Position numbers and translations under genes: made by a program | The notes under the pieces: generated by a model | What the model was told of the DNA's origin: nothing | The model's database searches: none | What the model saw: only the letters and a program-made list of their open reading frames with translations | Part shown: piece after piece, positions 24,101 to 39,100 of the stretch | Layout: every line of letters starts with the position of its first letter | Numbering within the stretch: the first letter of the stretch is position 1 | Assembly (NCBI RefSeq): GCF_047675955.1 | Contig: NC_132910.1 | Coordinates: forward strand, 94,204,923 to 94,268,922 | Direction of reading: 5' to 3' | DNA length: 64,000 nucleotides | Origin: Chlorocebus sabaeus | Lineage: Eukaryota; Chordata; Mammalia; Primates; Cercopithecidae

Positions 24101-27100
24101 ATATAGGCTTTTTAAACAGTACATTTCGTATTAGACTATACTCACCAGGAAGAAGGAATCTTGGTTCATATTCATATATCTTAGTTCAGATTACATTTTG
24201 GCTGCTCTTTTTAGAGTAAATTTGCCTAATAAATTCTTGATGCAGGTTGAGCATCCCAAATTTGAAATGTTTGAAAATCCAGTACTTTTTGAGTGCTGAC
24301 ATGATGCTCAAAGGAAATGTTCATTGGGACATTTCAGATTTCAAATTTTTGGATTTGAAATGCCCAACCAGTAAATATATAATGCAAATAATTGAAAATC
24401 CAAAGCACTTCTGGTTCCAAACATTTCAGATAAGGAATACCTAACCTGTGCCACTATATAGCATAAATTTTAAGTTTTGCATTTATGCAAAATAATTTAT
24501 CGGAAATTATTTTTATGGAAATATGTTGAATAGGAGAAACTATCAGTTTACAAGATTGGAAACTCCATGAGAACAAGCACCTGTTACATTCACTTCTACA
24601 TCTTGGTCAGTGCTTTTCCCCAGCAAATTCAGTAAATGTTTATTAACAAAGTGAGTGGTTATCTACTGTAACTCTTGTTATCTCTAACTAAATGAAAATA
24701 TTTTCAATAATGATTGTTTCGTTTTCCTTCAATTTCAGAATGATTGACTGGCTATCCTGGCCATTGGCTCAGCATGTGGATACATGGGTAATTGCACTCC
24801 TGAAAGGACTGGCAGCTGTCCAGAAGTTTACCATTTTGATAGATGTTACTTTGCTGAAAATAGAACTGGTAAGTGGGAGTGTGGAAATCTATTAGAATAT
24901 ATAGACTCGTAAAATCAATATTTTTATCTTTGGGTGGTATCCTTGAAAGCATCTAATTTTGAGTATGTTATTGTTGGTTTGTTTGGAGTAACAGTTTTGA
25001 ATAGGCTTTAGAAATTGTTTTAAATGTCATTTAAATATAAGTAATTACGCTGGGCGTGGTTGCTGACCCCTGTAATCCCAGCACAAGGCGGGCAGATCAC
25101 TTCAGGCCAGGAGTTTAAGACCAGCCTGGCCAACATGGCAAAACTCCGTCTCTAGTAAAAATACAAAAATTAGCTGGGCATGATGGTTCGTGCCTGTAGT
25201 CCCAGCTGCTCAGGAGGCTGAGGCACGAGAATCACTTGAACCTGAGAGGCAGAGGTTGTAGTGAGCCAAGATAGCACCACTGCACTCCAGCCTGGACGAC
25301 AGAGCAAGACTCTGTCTCAAAAAAAAAAAAGTATAAGTAATTAAAATAATTTTTTCATTTTCAAATATCCAATACAAAAACATTCTTTCTATTATCTCTT
25401 GGGTCCACCTAATCAAGCTTTTACCACCATTACTCTACCAAAATTACCTTTGACACCAGTGCTTTCCAGTGTTGCTAAACTCACAAGTCATTTCTCAGGC
25501 GTCTTCTCATTTGACCTGTAAGCAATATTTGACACAATCACTCCCTCTTTTTTCCAGGACATTATACTCTCCTGATTTTTGTCCTCCTTCACAGGCATAT
25601 CAGTCTCCTGTACTTACTCTAACTTTTAGAATGCCTTACAGTTCAGTCTTTGGTCCATTTTCTTCCCAGTGCATACTCACAGCATAGGTGTTCTATGGCT
25701 TTAAATAACATCTCTAATTTGATGACTGCCAGATATATATTTTTTGTCCATTTTTCTCCCTTGAACGCCATATTCATGTATCCATCTGTCTTTACATGAA
25801 TGTCAGATTCACTTTATGTACAATTTTACTCCCGATTTTTCCCTCCCAGACCTAGAGGCTCCTCTGTCCTTTCACTTGCTCAAGCCAAAAACCTTGAAGC
25901 TATTCTTACCTTTTTTTTTATTCTCTCTCAGCCCATATCCTACAAATTCTACTGACACCACTTTTAGAATATATCCAGACAGAATCCTACCACCCTGATC
26001 CTACATCATCATCCCTTGCTATAAGATTGCAGCAGCCTTTGTGCTCCTGTTCTTGGCCCCCCGTACTTATCACACAAGGTCCTATGTATTCTGGTCCACT
26101 TTTTCTCTAGTCCCATCTCCCACTGTTATTGCCTCGGTCTCTTGCTTCACTTACACTGCCCTTTTTTCTTCATCTGTAGCACACCAGCCTGAAGGCCTCA
26201 AGGCCTTTGCAATGCTGTTTGCCCTGCCTATAATGCTCTTATCCCAGGTATTTGCAAGGCTTATTCACTTCCTTCAGTTTTATAATTGGATATCACTTCT
26301 TTCATGAGGCATTTATTGAACACTATGTAAAACAGCAGATTTGTTTGCTACACAACGTTCTCTATTCATCATATCCTGCTTTAAATTTCTTAATAACACG
26401 TACCACCATGTGTTACTTTTTATTGTTTCTACCTACCCTCTAGATGGTAAACCCTGTATGATAGAGATCTTTTTTTTATTTCGATCCACTGTTGTAGCAC
26501 TAGTTCCTAGAACTAGGACAAGTAATAGTATGTGCTTAACAAATATTTGTTGAGTGAATTGAATGAATGGTGGACTCAGGAGCTATCGCCTTGTAAACAT
26601 AATTTGACAAATTTTTATTTCGTTGAGGAGTTTTAACAATTGGGTTAGGCCAGTTACATTACCCTTGATCTCTGTCATGTTGTTATTTCCTCACTTCATC
26701 CTTCTCCCAAAGTTTAATTACATAAGTTTTGTTAGAACTTTCCAGGAAGGGGGCATTCATATAAGTAATTTGTAGCTCTAAGAAAATAACCACTGTTGGA
26801 TTAATGATTTTCCTACAAATTCTTAAGGTGGTGTCTTGTCTTATTTTGAAGGTTTTTAATCGACTTTGGTTTCCTCTTGTGAGACCTGGTGCTCTTGCAG
26901 TTCTTTCTCACATGCTGCTTAGCTTTCAGCATTCTCCAGAGGCGTTCCATTTGGTAAGTTGTGACATAAGCTTTCTACTTTGAAAAAGCCTCATTTTGAA
27001 AATTTAGTTTAATATTGAGTCACACTTTTATGTAGTAAAAATATTGCAAGTTAGTCCCAAATCTGTTTTCATGTAGCTTTATGATTTCCTAGAAAACTGA

Positions 27101-30100
27101 GATTGTGAGATTTCCCTCTAAGAATACATTTTCATGTCTTATTCAAACTACTCCACTTGCAACAACTGTTCACATGGAAGATGTCACTGATGGATGTCTG
27201 TTGCACAAATGAACAGTAGGGAAGGATTAAAATGATTGAAAAGCACTGCTTTAGAATTTTGAAAGTATGAAAACACACAAGTCTTTGCAAGCTTTTCATT
27301 CACTCTCAGCCTACATCCTACAAATCCTGTTGACTGACCTTTAAAATACATCTAGAATCCTGCCACTTTAAGCCAGCTGAATCATTGGCTTTTATTTGAT
27401 TTCAATTATTTGATTATCAGTTACTGCAGATGAGAAATGACAAATTGTAATTTTGGTCAACTGTCCATTTACCACCCTAGGGCATCATAGGAAAACAGTG
27501 CCTTTGTGTGGTTACTTAATTCTTCCAAAGTCTAATCCTGTTTTATAGGACTAGAAACTCATTGTCAATAAACCCACAATGGAAAAATCTTAGGAATACT
27601 GATTCACCATAACAAACGTCAGAGGAGACTAATGAAGTTCAGAATTCCAGTTGTTTTTATTTATCTAGAATATATTCACATAGGTTGCTCAATGTCTCAT
27701 TTCCACTGAAGGAAAGTCCACAGGCTTTTTAGTAAGTAAACCTTACTAGCACGTAATTACATTACACATTACCACTTAGGATGAGTGATTTCTGCAGTTA
27801 ATTGCCCTAATTTTGGTGAGTTTAATCATCAAGCAATAACCTTATATATAATAGAAAACAAAACTCGAACTAAGATAGCGGGTGTACTAGCAAAGTCTTC
27901 CAAGAAAAAAACATCAATTATTTGTCCTTGTCTTCAGGCACAATCATGTGTAAGACATTTGAGAAAAGGCTTTGTTTTCCACATTTTTTTTAACTTTTAG
28001 ATTCAAGGAAACATGTGAAAGTTTGTTACATAGGTAAACTCGTGTCACATGGGTTTGTTTTACAGATTATTCCATTAGCTAGTTATTAAACCAAGTACCC
28101 AATAGTTATCTTTTCTGCTCCTCTATCTCCTCCCACTCTCCCCGCTCAAGTAGACCTCAATGTCTATTGTCCCCTTTTTTGTGTTCATGAGTTCTCACCA
28201 TTTTGTTCCCACTTACAAGTGAAAACATGGGGTATTTGGTTTTCTGTTCCTGGGTTAGTTTGCTAAGGATAATAGCCTCCACCTTCACCCGCAGAAGACA
28301 TGATCTCATTATTATGGCTCCATAGCATTCCATGGTGTATATGTACCACATTTTCTTTATCCAGTCTGTCACTGGTGGACATTTAGATTGATTCCATGTC
28401 TTTACTATTGTGAATAATGCTACAGTGAATTCACGTGCATGTATCTTTATGGTAGAATGATTTATATTCCTCTCGGCATATACCCCGTAATAGGAATGCT
28501 GGGTCAAATGCTAGTTCTGCTTTTAGCTCTTTGAAGAATCACCATAGTACTTTCCATAATGGTTGAACGAATTTATACTCCCACCAAGTATATAAGTGTT
28601 CCCCTTTTTTTTGAACCTTGACTTTTTAATGATAGCCATTCTGACTGGTAGGAAGATGGTAGCTCATTGTGGTTTTGATTTGCATTTCTTTGCTGATCAG
28701 TAATATTGAGCTTTTTTTCTTAAGCTTGTTGGCTGCATATATGTCTTATTTTGAAAAGCGTCTGTTCATGTCCTTTGCCCACTTTTTAATTGGGTTTTTC
28801 TCTTGTAAATTTGTTTAAGTTCCTTATAGATGCTGGATATTAGACCTTTGTCAGATGCATAGTTTATAAGTATTTTCTCCCATTCCATAGGTTGTCTGTT
28901 CACTCTGTTGATAGTTTCTTTTGCTGTGCAGAAGCTCTTAAGTTTAATTAGATCCCGTTTGTCAGTTTTCACTTTTGTTGCAATTGCTTTTGGGGTCTTT
29001 GTCATGCAATCTTTGCCCATTCCTATGTCCAGCATGGTTTTGCCTAGGTTGTTTTCCAGGGTTTTTATAGTTTGGGGTTTTACATTTAAGTCTTATCCTT
29101 GATGTAACAAACATCGATACAAAAATCCTCAACTTGCAAACCAAATCCAGCAGCACTTCAAAAAAGCTAATCTATCATGATCAAGTAGGCTTCATCTCTA
29201 GGATACAAGGTTGGTTCAGCATACACAAATCAATCACATAAACAAAGACAAAAACCACATGGTTATATCAATGGATGCAGAAAAAGCTTTCAATAAATTC
29301 AACCTGCCTTCATGTTAAATACTCTCAATAAACCAGGTATTAGAGGAACATGTCTAAAAATAATAAGAGGCATCTATAACAAACCCACAACCAACATTAT
29401 ACTCAATGGGCAAAAGCTGGAAGCATTCCCCTTGAAAACCAGCACAAGACAAGGATGCCCTCTCTCATCACTCCTAATCGATATAGTACTGGAAGTCCTA
29501 GCCAGAGCAGTCAGGCAAGAGAAAGCAATACGGGACATCCATATAGGAAGAGAAGAAGTGAAACTATTTGTAGATGATATGTTTCTGTATCTAGAAAACC
29601 CCATAGTCTCAGCCCAAAAGCTCCTTCAGCTGATAAACAACTTCAGCAAAGTCTTAGGATACAAAGTTAATGTACAAAAATCACTAGCATTCCTATACAC
29701 CAACAGCAGCCAAGCTAAGAGCCAAATTAGGAAGGCAATACCATTTACAACTGCCACAAAAAGAATAAAATACCTAGAAATACAACTAAGCAGGGAGGTT
29801 AAAGATCTCTACAATGAGAAATACAAAACAGTGCTCAAAGAAATCAAGAAGACACAAACAAATGGAAAAACATCCCATGCTTATGGATAGGAAGAACCAA
29901 TATCATTAAAATGGCCGTACTGCCCAAAGCAATTTATAGATGCAGTGCTCTTTCTATCAAACTACCAACGACATTCTTCACAGAACCAAAAAAACACTAT
30001 TTTAAAGTCATATGGAACCAAAGAAGAACCTGAATAGCCACAGCAATCCTAAGCAAAAAGAACAAAGCTGGAGCCATCACATTACCCAGCTTCAAATTAT

Positions 30101-33100
30101 ACTACAGGGCTACAGTAGTATATTAAAACAGCATGGTACTGGTACAAAAACAGGCATATAGACTAATGGAACACAAGAGAGACTCCACAGACAAGGCTGC
30201 ACACCTATGACCATCTGATCTTGACAAAGCTGTCAACACAAGCAGTGGGGAAAAGGCTTCCTCTTCAATAAATGGTGCTTTGACAACTGGCTAGCCATAT
30301 GAAGAAGATTGAAGCTGGACCCCTTCCTTACACCATATACAAAAATCAACTCAAGATGTTTTCCAAATTTCTAGGAAGGAGATTCTCTGACATAACTTTA
30401 TCATTCATTCTAATGTTTATTGCCCACATTGAGGACATTCCTTAATCTCGTAGTGGGTAATGTGGCAGTTAGATCACCTGTAACTCCAAATAACTCAGTA
30501 AAGAACTTGGGCTTAGGAGTTGCTAAGTATGAGCAATAATCTGGAATGAGCATCATAGTTCATTATACATTGAGAATATCTTAGGGCAAACCAAGGTTGA
30601 TGTTAGAATATGTGGTGTTATGGGTCAGGTTGCTTTTCTCACGCATTTTACCCAGTGGAATAAATTTATTTTAAACAGATACTATGGCAGATAGTAATAA
30701 TGGAGAAAGAAAAAAAATCAAAACTTCTAATTAAATAAGTTTTAAACATTTCCTCAAAAACTTTAGTATTATAATAATGTCAAAAAAACATTTAGTTTCA
30801 CTTATTCAAAAAAATCAACTTTCACACATTTAGAAGATAATAGCCTGCTTGGAAGTTTATTTGTATAACTGTGAAAGACCAAGTCTTATTTCCATGTCGT
30901 GATAGTGTTGACCATTTAGGATATGCTAATAGACAACCATATAACCTGATTACAAAGACCTAATCTAATTTGACAGATTTGAAATTATAAATTTAATAAT
31001 CACTTCTAAAATTTTTGCCTCTTCTGTCTTCCTTCACCTTTGAGAAAACAAAATAATTTAGATTTCTGACTTTTAGCAAGAGAATATCTGATAAATATGG
31101 CTTTATGCGACAGAAGTGTAATTCATATTTGCTTAGAAATGTAAAGGTGATAGCAATAGAATGAACTCACTAGGAACTGGTAGTTTTATGGTCACATCAA
31201 TGCCTGTGATGGAGGTGAGATAAAAGAAGGTAGTGCAAAAGCTACAGTGTGATTTAAGCACAAATGTAAAGCAAGACAGAGCAGAATGGAAATAGCACTG
31301 TGTTGTAAGACTATGATTGTTCTTTTGTGGGAAGGAAAAGGAATTGATGAATTATTACTATAATTGCTGTTATTTCTGTTTGATGGTATGACCCTAATAG
31401 AGTTATAACTTTGTTTTTTACCATGAGTTAGCAACCCCAAAAATGTTCTAGAAATAGAACAGAAAATACCTTTTACCATAAGAAGTGTACATATGTAGTA
31501 TCAGATTATAATTAAAAATTAATTGAAAAAATATAGTATCAGGCTAATGGAAAGAGCCATGTCTGTAAAATAGAAGTTGTTTCATTTTAATAACCTCCTA
31601 AAGATATGATTGGCTCTGGATTGATTGACTTTTTAGTTTAATTTTACAATGAAAGAAGATGGTTGTGCTAATGATCAATATTAACAATATTCTATATGTT
31701 TATGAGCAATGATCATTGTAGATTTCACTTTTATTTTTAGCCCCAGTTCTTTAAAACTAACAGAAGTTTCTGATGCCCTTTATTTTTAGAACCATCTCAT
31801 CTTTTGGAGGGTGGGAAATGGGATTTGTTAGTAAGAATAGCCACTGTAACGTAAGGCATGGTCTCTGTGCTTATCTAAAAGTAATCTTATTACCTGAGCT
31901 GCAATGTTAGTTACACATGTAAAGATTTTCTTGAAGTAGACTTTAATGTGCAGTGTACTTTTAATTCTTTCAAGTAAAAAAGTTTAAATTCACACTAGAT
32001 GGAGCTCTTTAGCTAATTCTAGAATTGTTTTTCAAACGTTTATTGCCATTGAATGATCTGATAAATATAATAACCCTAACAATTTCAACCTACAGCGTTT
32101 TTCAGAATGGCAGCAATGACTAAGATTCCTATTTTATGCCTTAGTTTATGTTTTAGATGGTGTGTAAGGATGAGGAGAGGGGTCATATATGGGATTACAG
32201 TCATATGTGACTTCGAAAACTAGATTTACCTTGATATTTTAGAAATGTTTAACTTAATAAAAAAAAACTCTGTGACTGAACATACAGAAAAGTATTTGCT
32301 GATCATATATTGTTTGTATTCTGTTTCTAGGCTCGAGAATGTGTTACCAATTTGTATAAAGTCAACACTGTTTATCCTTTTTTTCTCTTCAGATTGTTCC
32401 TCATGTGGTTAATTTGGTTCATTCTTTCAAAAATGATGGTCTGCCTTCCAGTACAGCCTTCTTAGTACAATTAACAGAATTGATACACTGTATGATGTAT
32501 CATTATTCTGGATTTCCAGATCTCTATGAACCTATTCTGGAAGCAATAAAGGTATGATGATAGTTGTACCAATATTTGTGGAGTTGTGTTATATTAGTAA
32601 GGTGAAACATTCTTATAACCAGCTACTCAATTTACGATTTTATGGTAATGTGCTTTTTGTTTGAAAAATGCAGTTAGAATCAGGTTTCATTTATGTTTAG
32701 GGAGTAACTGCTTTCTTGGCTGCTGTCACCATTCTAAATTAATAACCATATTTCTTCATTTCTGCAGTGTCATCAATTATAAGGCATATCTTTAAATTTA
32801 TAATAGCTTTTTGGGAAATTTGTTTAAAAAGAAATGTTACGTTAACGTGTGCATCAGATTTGCACCCCAATATTAGAAGTGTTAAAGTATATGTAGAGTA
32901 TGTCTTAGAATACAGGAAATGGAGTTTAATAAAATATTTGACTTTGATTTCTTCCCCTTTTTAATTCTTTTTTTTGAGACCAAATCTCGCTCTGTCACCC
33001 AGGCTGGAGTGCAGTGGTGCAATTTCTGCTCCCTTCAACCTTTGCCTCCCGGATTCAAGCAATTCTTCTGCCTCAGCCTCCTGAGTAGCTGGGACTACAG

Positions 33101-36100
33101 GCACCTGCCACTACACCTGGCTAATTTTTGTATTTTTAGTAGAGACAGGGTTTCACCATGTTGGCCAGGCTGGTCTCAAACTCCTGACCTCAAGTAATCC
33201 GCCTGCCTCGGCCTTCCAAAGTGCTGGGATTACAGGCGTGAGCCACTGCGTCTGACCTCTTTTTGAATTATATTTTTGCTGTGGACTGTTCATCAATGTT
33301 TAGAATCTTTACTTGAATTATTTGTGGAGTTATACTGTGTTTCAATTTTATATGTAAATGGATCTAAAAAGCACTTCTTTTTTTTGGACAGTTGTGCTTT
33401 GTTGCCCAGGCTGAAGTGCAATGGCATGGTCATGGCTCACTGCAGCCTCTACATCTTGAGCTCAAGTGACCCTCCTGCCTCAGCTTCCCAAGTAGCTGGG
33501 ACTACAGGTGCATACCACCACGCCAGGCTAATTTTTTATTTTTTGTAGAGAAGGGGCCTCACTGTGTTGCTCAGGCTGGTCTTGAATTCCTAGGCTCAAG
33601 TGATCCTCGTCCTCCCAAAGTACTGGGATTACAGGCATGAGCCACTGTGCCTAGCCTAAAAAGCACTTCTGTTTGTGTTGAAGACTGGATCACAATAAAC
33701 ATACTTTCCTCTCAGTAAACTTACTGCATAATCAGTGTATAGCAAAAGAATTGGAGAACTGAACTCAGCCAAACTTAATCAGAAATTATTAGAAATCAAT
33801 CCTATTGGTGGTTTTTTGTTTTTTTGAGATCTGAATTTCAATATAAAGGTCTTATCTTTACTTCTGTATCTGAGATGGATTAAAAACAGTTCTTTTTACT
33901 GTATCATTAACTAAATCAAACTTATTTTGGTTGAGCTCAGAACACAGACTGTTAAGCAATTAATATATATTGCTGGTGTGACACTTTGACACTTCAGAAG
34001 TAAATTATGTACAGGAGCATTGTGGAGTGCATTTGATGGTAATATTAATCTCTTTCTCCATTGTCACTGGATCCATAGATGATAGTTGCTGCACTTGTTA
34101 ATTGATTGCCATTCTTTAGTTCATCAGAGTTTTTCATGTTGAAAATTCTGATAACTCATATACGCTCAGAAGAAACAAGGGGCTCGCTCTAAGCCCAAAG
34201 AAAGCACTCTTAGCTGTCAACAGCAACAACAAAAATTAGAAGATTGAAACTCCTTTAGAAAATGTTTATTTGCGGCCGGGCGCGGTGGCTCAAGCCTGTA
34301 ATCCCAGCACTTTGGGAGGCCGAGACGGGCGGATCATGAGGTCAGGAGATCGAGACCATCCTGGCTAACACGGTGAAACCCCGTCTCTACTAAAAAATAC
34401 AAAAAACTAGCCGGGCGTGGTGGCGGCGCCTGTAGTCCCAGCTACTCGGGAGGCTGAGGCAGGAGAATGGCGTAAACCCGGGAGGCGGAGCTTGCAGTGA
34501 GCTGAGATCCGGCCACTGCACTCCACCCTGGGCGACAGAGCCAGACTCCGTCTCAAAAAAAAAAAAAAAAGAAAATGTTTGTTTGCTAAGGTCTAAGTGC
34601 CAGATGCTAATAGCAGTCCGGATAAGCCCTAATGATTTTACCAACTTCCCTTAACTCTCCAGTGCTCTGTTCATGCTTGAAATAATTTACACTTGAAATG
34701 TTATCTCATACTTCACCAAGTTGATAAGAAAAATCCGTATGTTGTAATAATTTTCTGTATGGGTAACATGAGATTAAGTTTTATTTTCCTTAAAGTTAAA
34801 GGTCATTGTGCATAGATGCTTTCATTTCTCATTTCTTAATTACTTTGCAATTTTATTTCTAAGGGTTAATACTGAGTAAATATTAGTATTTAATGAAAAG
34901 GAGACATTTTTATTACAAAATTTGAAAACAAATTGTTTGCTTATGTTTAACTGTGTGCTAAAATTTAAGTCTTCATTCTACTGCCTTTGAATAGCACTGC
35001 AGTTTATTCTCTGACCCCAAAGTTTTATTTTATAAACATTTTGCTGGCATGTAGAGAACATAAATAGTTCAAATGCGACTTGAATTTCCAGCTTTTGAGT
35101 ATTTTTCAACCTGATAAACTCTGTTATTAGACAGTATTTATTTTTGCCATACAGTTAAATTTGATATTTTGATGACTAGCCAAGTACTACCAGTTACTTC
35201 AAAACTAAGTGGGGGGAAAGAAAGTTCAAATGTCAGTGTAAGAATCTTAATGCTGTTAATTAAACAACAAAAATAATTTTTACTTTACTTTTAAACTGTT
35301 TTTCTTCTTTATGGCCTGTAGGATTTTCCTAAGCCCAGTGAAGAGAAGATTAAGTTAATTCTCAATCAAAGTGCCTGGACTTCTCAATCCAATTCTTTGG
35401 CGTCTTGCTTGTCTAGACTTTCTGGAAAATCTGAAACTGGGAAAACAGGTCTTATTAACCTAGGAAATACATGTTATATGAACAGTGTTATACAAGCCTT
35501 GTTTATGGCCACAGAGTAAGTTTAAATTTGAATCTTTTCATTTTAACTGTAGAGGTTAATGCATGCTGATGAAATGTAAGATGATAGAATTGTCTACACG
35601 TTATTCCATATAAATGGTATAAATGTTAACTTTTATTGCCTTATTCAGAAATGAAATTGCAATTAGTGCTCAGAAACTATGAAAATGTTAACATTAGGCT
35701 GGGTGTGGTGGTTCACACCTGTAATCCCAGCACTTTGGGAGGCCGAGGCAGGTGGATCGCCTGAGGTCAGGAGTTCAAGAACAGCCTGGCCGACATGGCG
35801 AAACCCCATCACTACTAAAAATACAAAAACTAGCCGGGTGTGGTGGCGGGCGCCTGTAATCCTGGCTACTCGGGAGGCTGAGGCAGGAGAATTACTTGAA
35901 CCCAGAAGGCAGAGGTTGCAGTGAGCCAAGATCGTTCCATTGCACTCCAGCCTGGGTGACAGACTGAGACTCAGTCTCAAAAAAAGAAAAGGTAACATTA
36001 ATTCTGCTTATTATTCATTGCATTTAAATGTCATGTTAAAGAAATTACTCTGACGATGTGTTGTTTTTTTTTTTTTTTTTTTTTTTTTGAGATAGAGTCT

Positions 36101-39100
36101 CACACTGTCACCTGGGCTGGAGTGCAGTGGCGCCACCTCAGCTCACTGCAACCTCCACCTTCTGGGTTGACACCATTCTCCTGCCTCAGCCTCCCGAGTA
36201 GCTGGGACTACACGTGCCTGCCACCATGCCCAGCTAATTTTTTGTATTTTTAGTAGTGACGGGGTTTCACCGTGTTAGCCAGGATGGTCTGGATCTCCTG
36301 ACCTCGTGATCTACCTGCCTCGGCCTCCTAAAGTGCTGGGATTACAGGCATGAGCCACCGCGCCCAGCTACTCTGATGATTTTTAACAGTGTAAAAGAAG
36401 GATTGATTGCACCTATTCCAAAGAGTTAAAGTGTGCTAGAGTACTTCACTGTTATTATCCTGTGAGACTAAAATTTTTTTAACCTGTATGTGTTTTGAGG
36501 GAAGTCATATATAATTTTATCTGCCTGTTGGTATTTTGTTGTCAGATCAACAACTTTGTTGCTGTTTAAGAAGTTTAAGTTCTGCTCTACCCTAGGGCAA
36601 TAATTGCTGAACACCTGTATAAACAGACATGTTTCTTTCCCCCCTCTTAAGAATTTTCTTTCAAATCCATTTTCTTTTGCACCTAAGCAAATAGGAAATC
36701 AGAAGTTGTTAGTTATGTGAATGCTATCTGCAAAGGTACAAAATAATAATAAACTCTTCCTGAAGACAAAAACATGACTGAATTTTTCTCCTGAATACCA
36801 ATAAAGTATTCACAGAACTTGCCCAAAGAGGTTTACAAATTGAGTTCTAAGCTTTTCCAAGTTGTTACACCTGCCCAGAGGAATCTTAAACTATCAAATG
36901 TCGAATTTGGCCAGGCGCGGTGGCTTGCACCTGTAATCCCAGCACTTTGGGAGAGTGAGGCGGGTGGATCACGAGATCAGGAGTTCGAGACCAGCCTGAC
37001 CAACATGGTGAAACCCTGTCTCTACTGAAAATACAAAAATTAGCCGGGCATGGTGGCACGTGCCTGTAATCCCAACTACTCAGGAGGCTGAGGCAGGAGA
37101 ATCACCTGAACTCGGGAGGAAGAGGTTGCAGTGAGCCAAGATCGCACCACTGCCCTCCAGCCTGGGTGACAGAGCAAGACTCCATCTCACGAAAAAAGAA
37201 AGAAAGAAATGTAGAATTCGCTTTATTTTATTGTTGGGCCCCAGATTATAATACCAGCACTCCGGTGTTTTTGGTTTCGTTTAGCATTTAATTTTTTGGT
37301 TTGTTATGGAATTGTGAGAATTTTTTTTTTTTTTTTTTTTTTAGAAAATAGATATATCATTAGACACAAGTGATACTAGGCATAAGACTAAAAGAATCCC
37401 CGTCTTACCATCAGAGGTAATCTAGTCCAGACATCTCCTTTTATAGATGACAGAGAAAACAGAAAACCAAAGCAGTTGCAACAGCAAGAGCAAATAAAAG
37501 GTTATCTTTTGCTGAACAGTGGCCAATAATATTATCTCTGAATAGGAAGACAGCACATTTTATTTCTTAAGTAATATATGAATTCTTCTTCATAGTTTAA
37601 AAATAATTAAATTTTATATAGAATAAAAAGCAGATATTCCCATTTCCAAAAGTAATTTTGTTAACAGTTTACATTGTTCCAGACCTTTTTTGGTACAGTT
37701 GCATGTTTGTATTTAATATGAAAGCAAATGCATTTTTTTAAAGAAAATTTGCAGAGAATCCTATTTATGTATTCTTTTCCAGCCACTTGCTTTTATCATT
37801 TAATAATTTGTATTTGAAATACTCCCATGTTGGGGCAATACAGATCCGTGTCATTCCCAGTAAATATGTATGCCATCATTTATTTATTAAATACTCATTA
37901 AATTAAACGAGTATTTAATAAATAATCCTTTAATAATGCTCCTATTGATGAATAGTAGGTTGTTTTGCTTATAATTAACATCTCTCTGCCCTTATACAGA
38001 TGTAGAGGATTTTTCTTTGAATATCCTCCATATCTTTGAATATCCTTTGAATATCTTTCAAATTGCTCCCCAGAAAAGCTGTAGCATTTTGAACTATGCT
38101 ACTAATATAAGATTGTACCTAGACCCTGTACCTTTAGCAGCAAATCAGCCTTTTTAATTTTTTGCCAATATGAATAAAAATGCCAATATGAATAATTTTA
38201 AAAAAATTTAATTTGCATATCGCTGCTAATTATAGAGTTTTTTCCCTCTCTTATTTTTCTTCATTCATTTGTGTTTCTCTTCCAAATAACCTGTTCTTTT
38301 CTTTGTACATCTTTTTGTTGGGTCTTTTTTGTTTTCATGTTGATTTATATATACTCTGGATGATCATCCTTTGCTACATGCTTTTTTCCAGTCACAATTC
38401 AAATTTGTGGGGTGTTTTATTTATAATTTTTTTATTTTATGTATCCCAGTCTTCTACTTTTCATTTATAGCATCTGGACTTTTGAAGGCCTTTATCCTCT
38501 AAATTTCTTCTTTCTTTATTTTAAGTACTTCAGTAGTTTTGTATTTTATATCTAGCTCATTAGTCTTGTGGTATCTGTGATGGTGTATAATCTTAAATAA
38601 CTTCATTTTTTACCAGATGGATACCCAGTTGTCCCTTTACTTTTTTTTTTTTAAGTAGTTTATCCTTTTCCCTTGCTGTACTCTGAATGACTTTAACTTT
38701 ATAATGTGTTTTAATGACAGCATATTTTTTTATTTCATGAAGATTTGAAAGAATTTAAGTTGTTTACTTATGTTATAAATTAATGGCTTAACCTATTTCT
38801 ATTTGCTAATCCAGAAAATAGAAATAACATATGATAGCACATAGTCCATTAGCACACTTTATAGTAAGTGTTAATTTATTGTCATTCTTCCCTTCCTTCT
38901 TTACTGTTAGATAGGTAACTTCTTCAGGAAAAGGGCCATAGGTAAATGAAGTTTTACTTTAAGGACAATAAATTCTTTTTTTTTTTTTTGAGACGGAGTC
39001 TCGCTTTGCCGCCCAGGCTGGAGTGCAGTGGCCGGATCTCAGCTCACTGCAAGCTCTGCCTCTTGGGTTTACGCCATTCTCCTGCCTCAGCCTCCCGAGT

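Larger units (their letters stand above)
16966..24738 (+). other. USP38: USP38 intron 2
   Basis: The longest intron (7.8 kb). It holds an antisense L2 (17660-18230), MIRs near 19290 and 23290, an L2/MIR relic at 20640-20830, an L2 tail near 21080, an antisense MLT1 LTR (21212-21796) interrupted by a copied block, an L1 relic (22150-22530), Alus at 22832 and 23547, and a Tigger-like element at 24243. I recognise no repeat in 18240-19180 or 19440-20640. Confidence 0.85.
24869..26851 (+). other. USP38: USP38 intron 3
   Basis: The intron contains one sense Alu (25049-25330) and then a long T/C-rich stretch from about 25400 to 26570 that resembles an L2 copy in sense orientation. Confidence 0.85.
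26954..32392 (+). other. USP38: USP38 intron 4
   Basis: The intron is dominated by a 5'-inverted L1 (27982-30356). The sequence before it (26954-27970) and after it (30366-32392) is AT-rich, and I recognise no element or gene there. Confidence 0.85.
32552..35321 (+). other. USP38: USP38 intron 5
   Basis: The intron contains two antisense Alus (32968, 33379) and one young sense AluY (34274). The last 750 bases before exon 6 are AT-rich and repeat-free as far as I can tell. Confidence 0.85.

Noticed and set aside
29312..29890. Functional L1 reverse transcriptase
   Set aside because: Only part of ORF2 remains, in the inverted half of a truncated L1.
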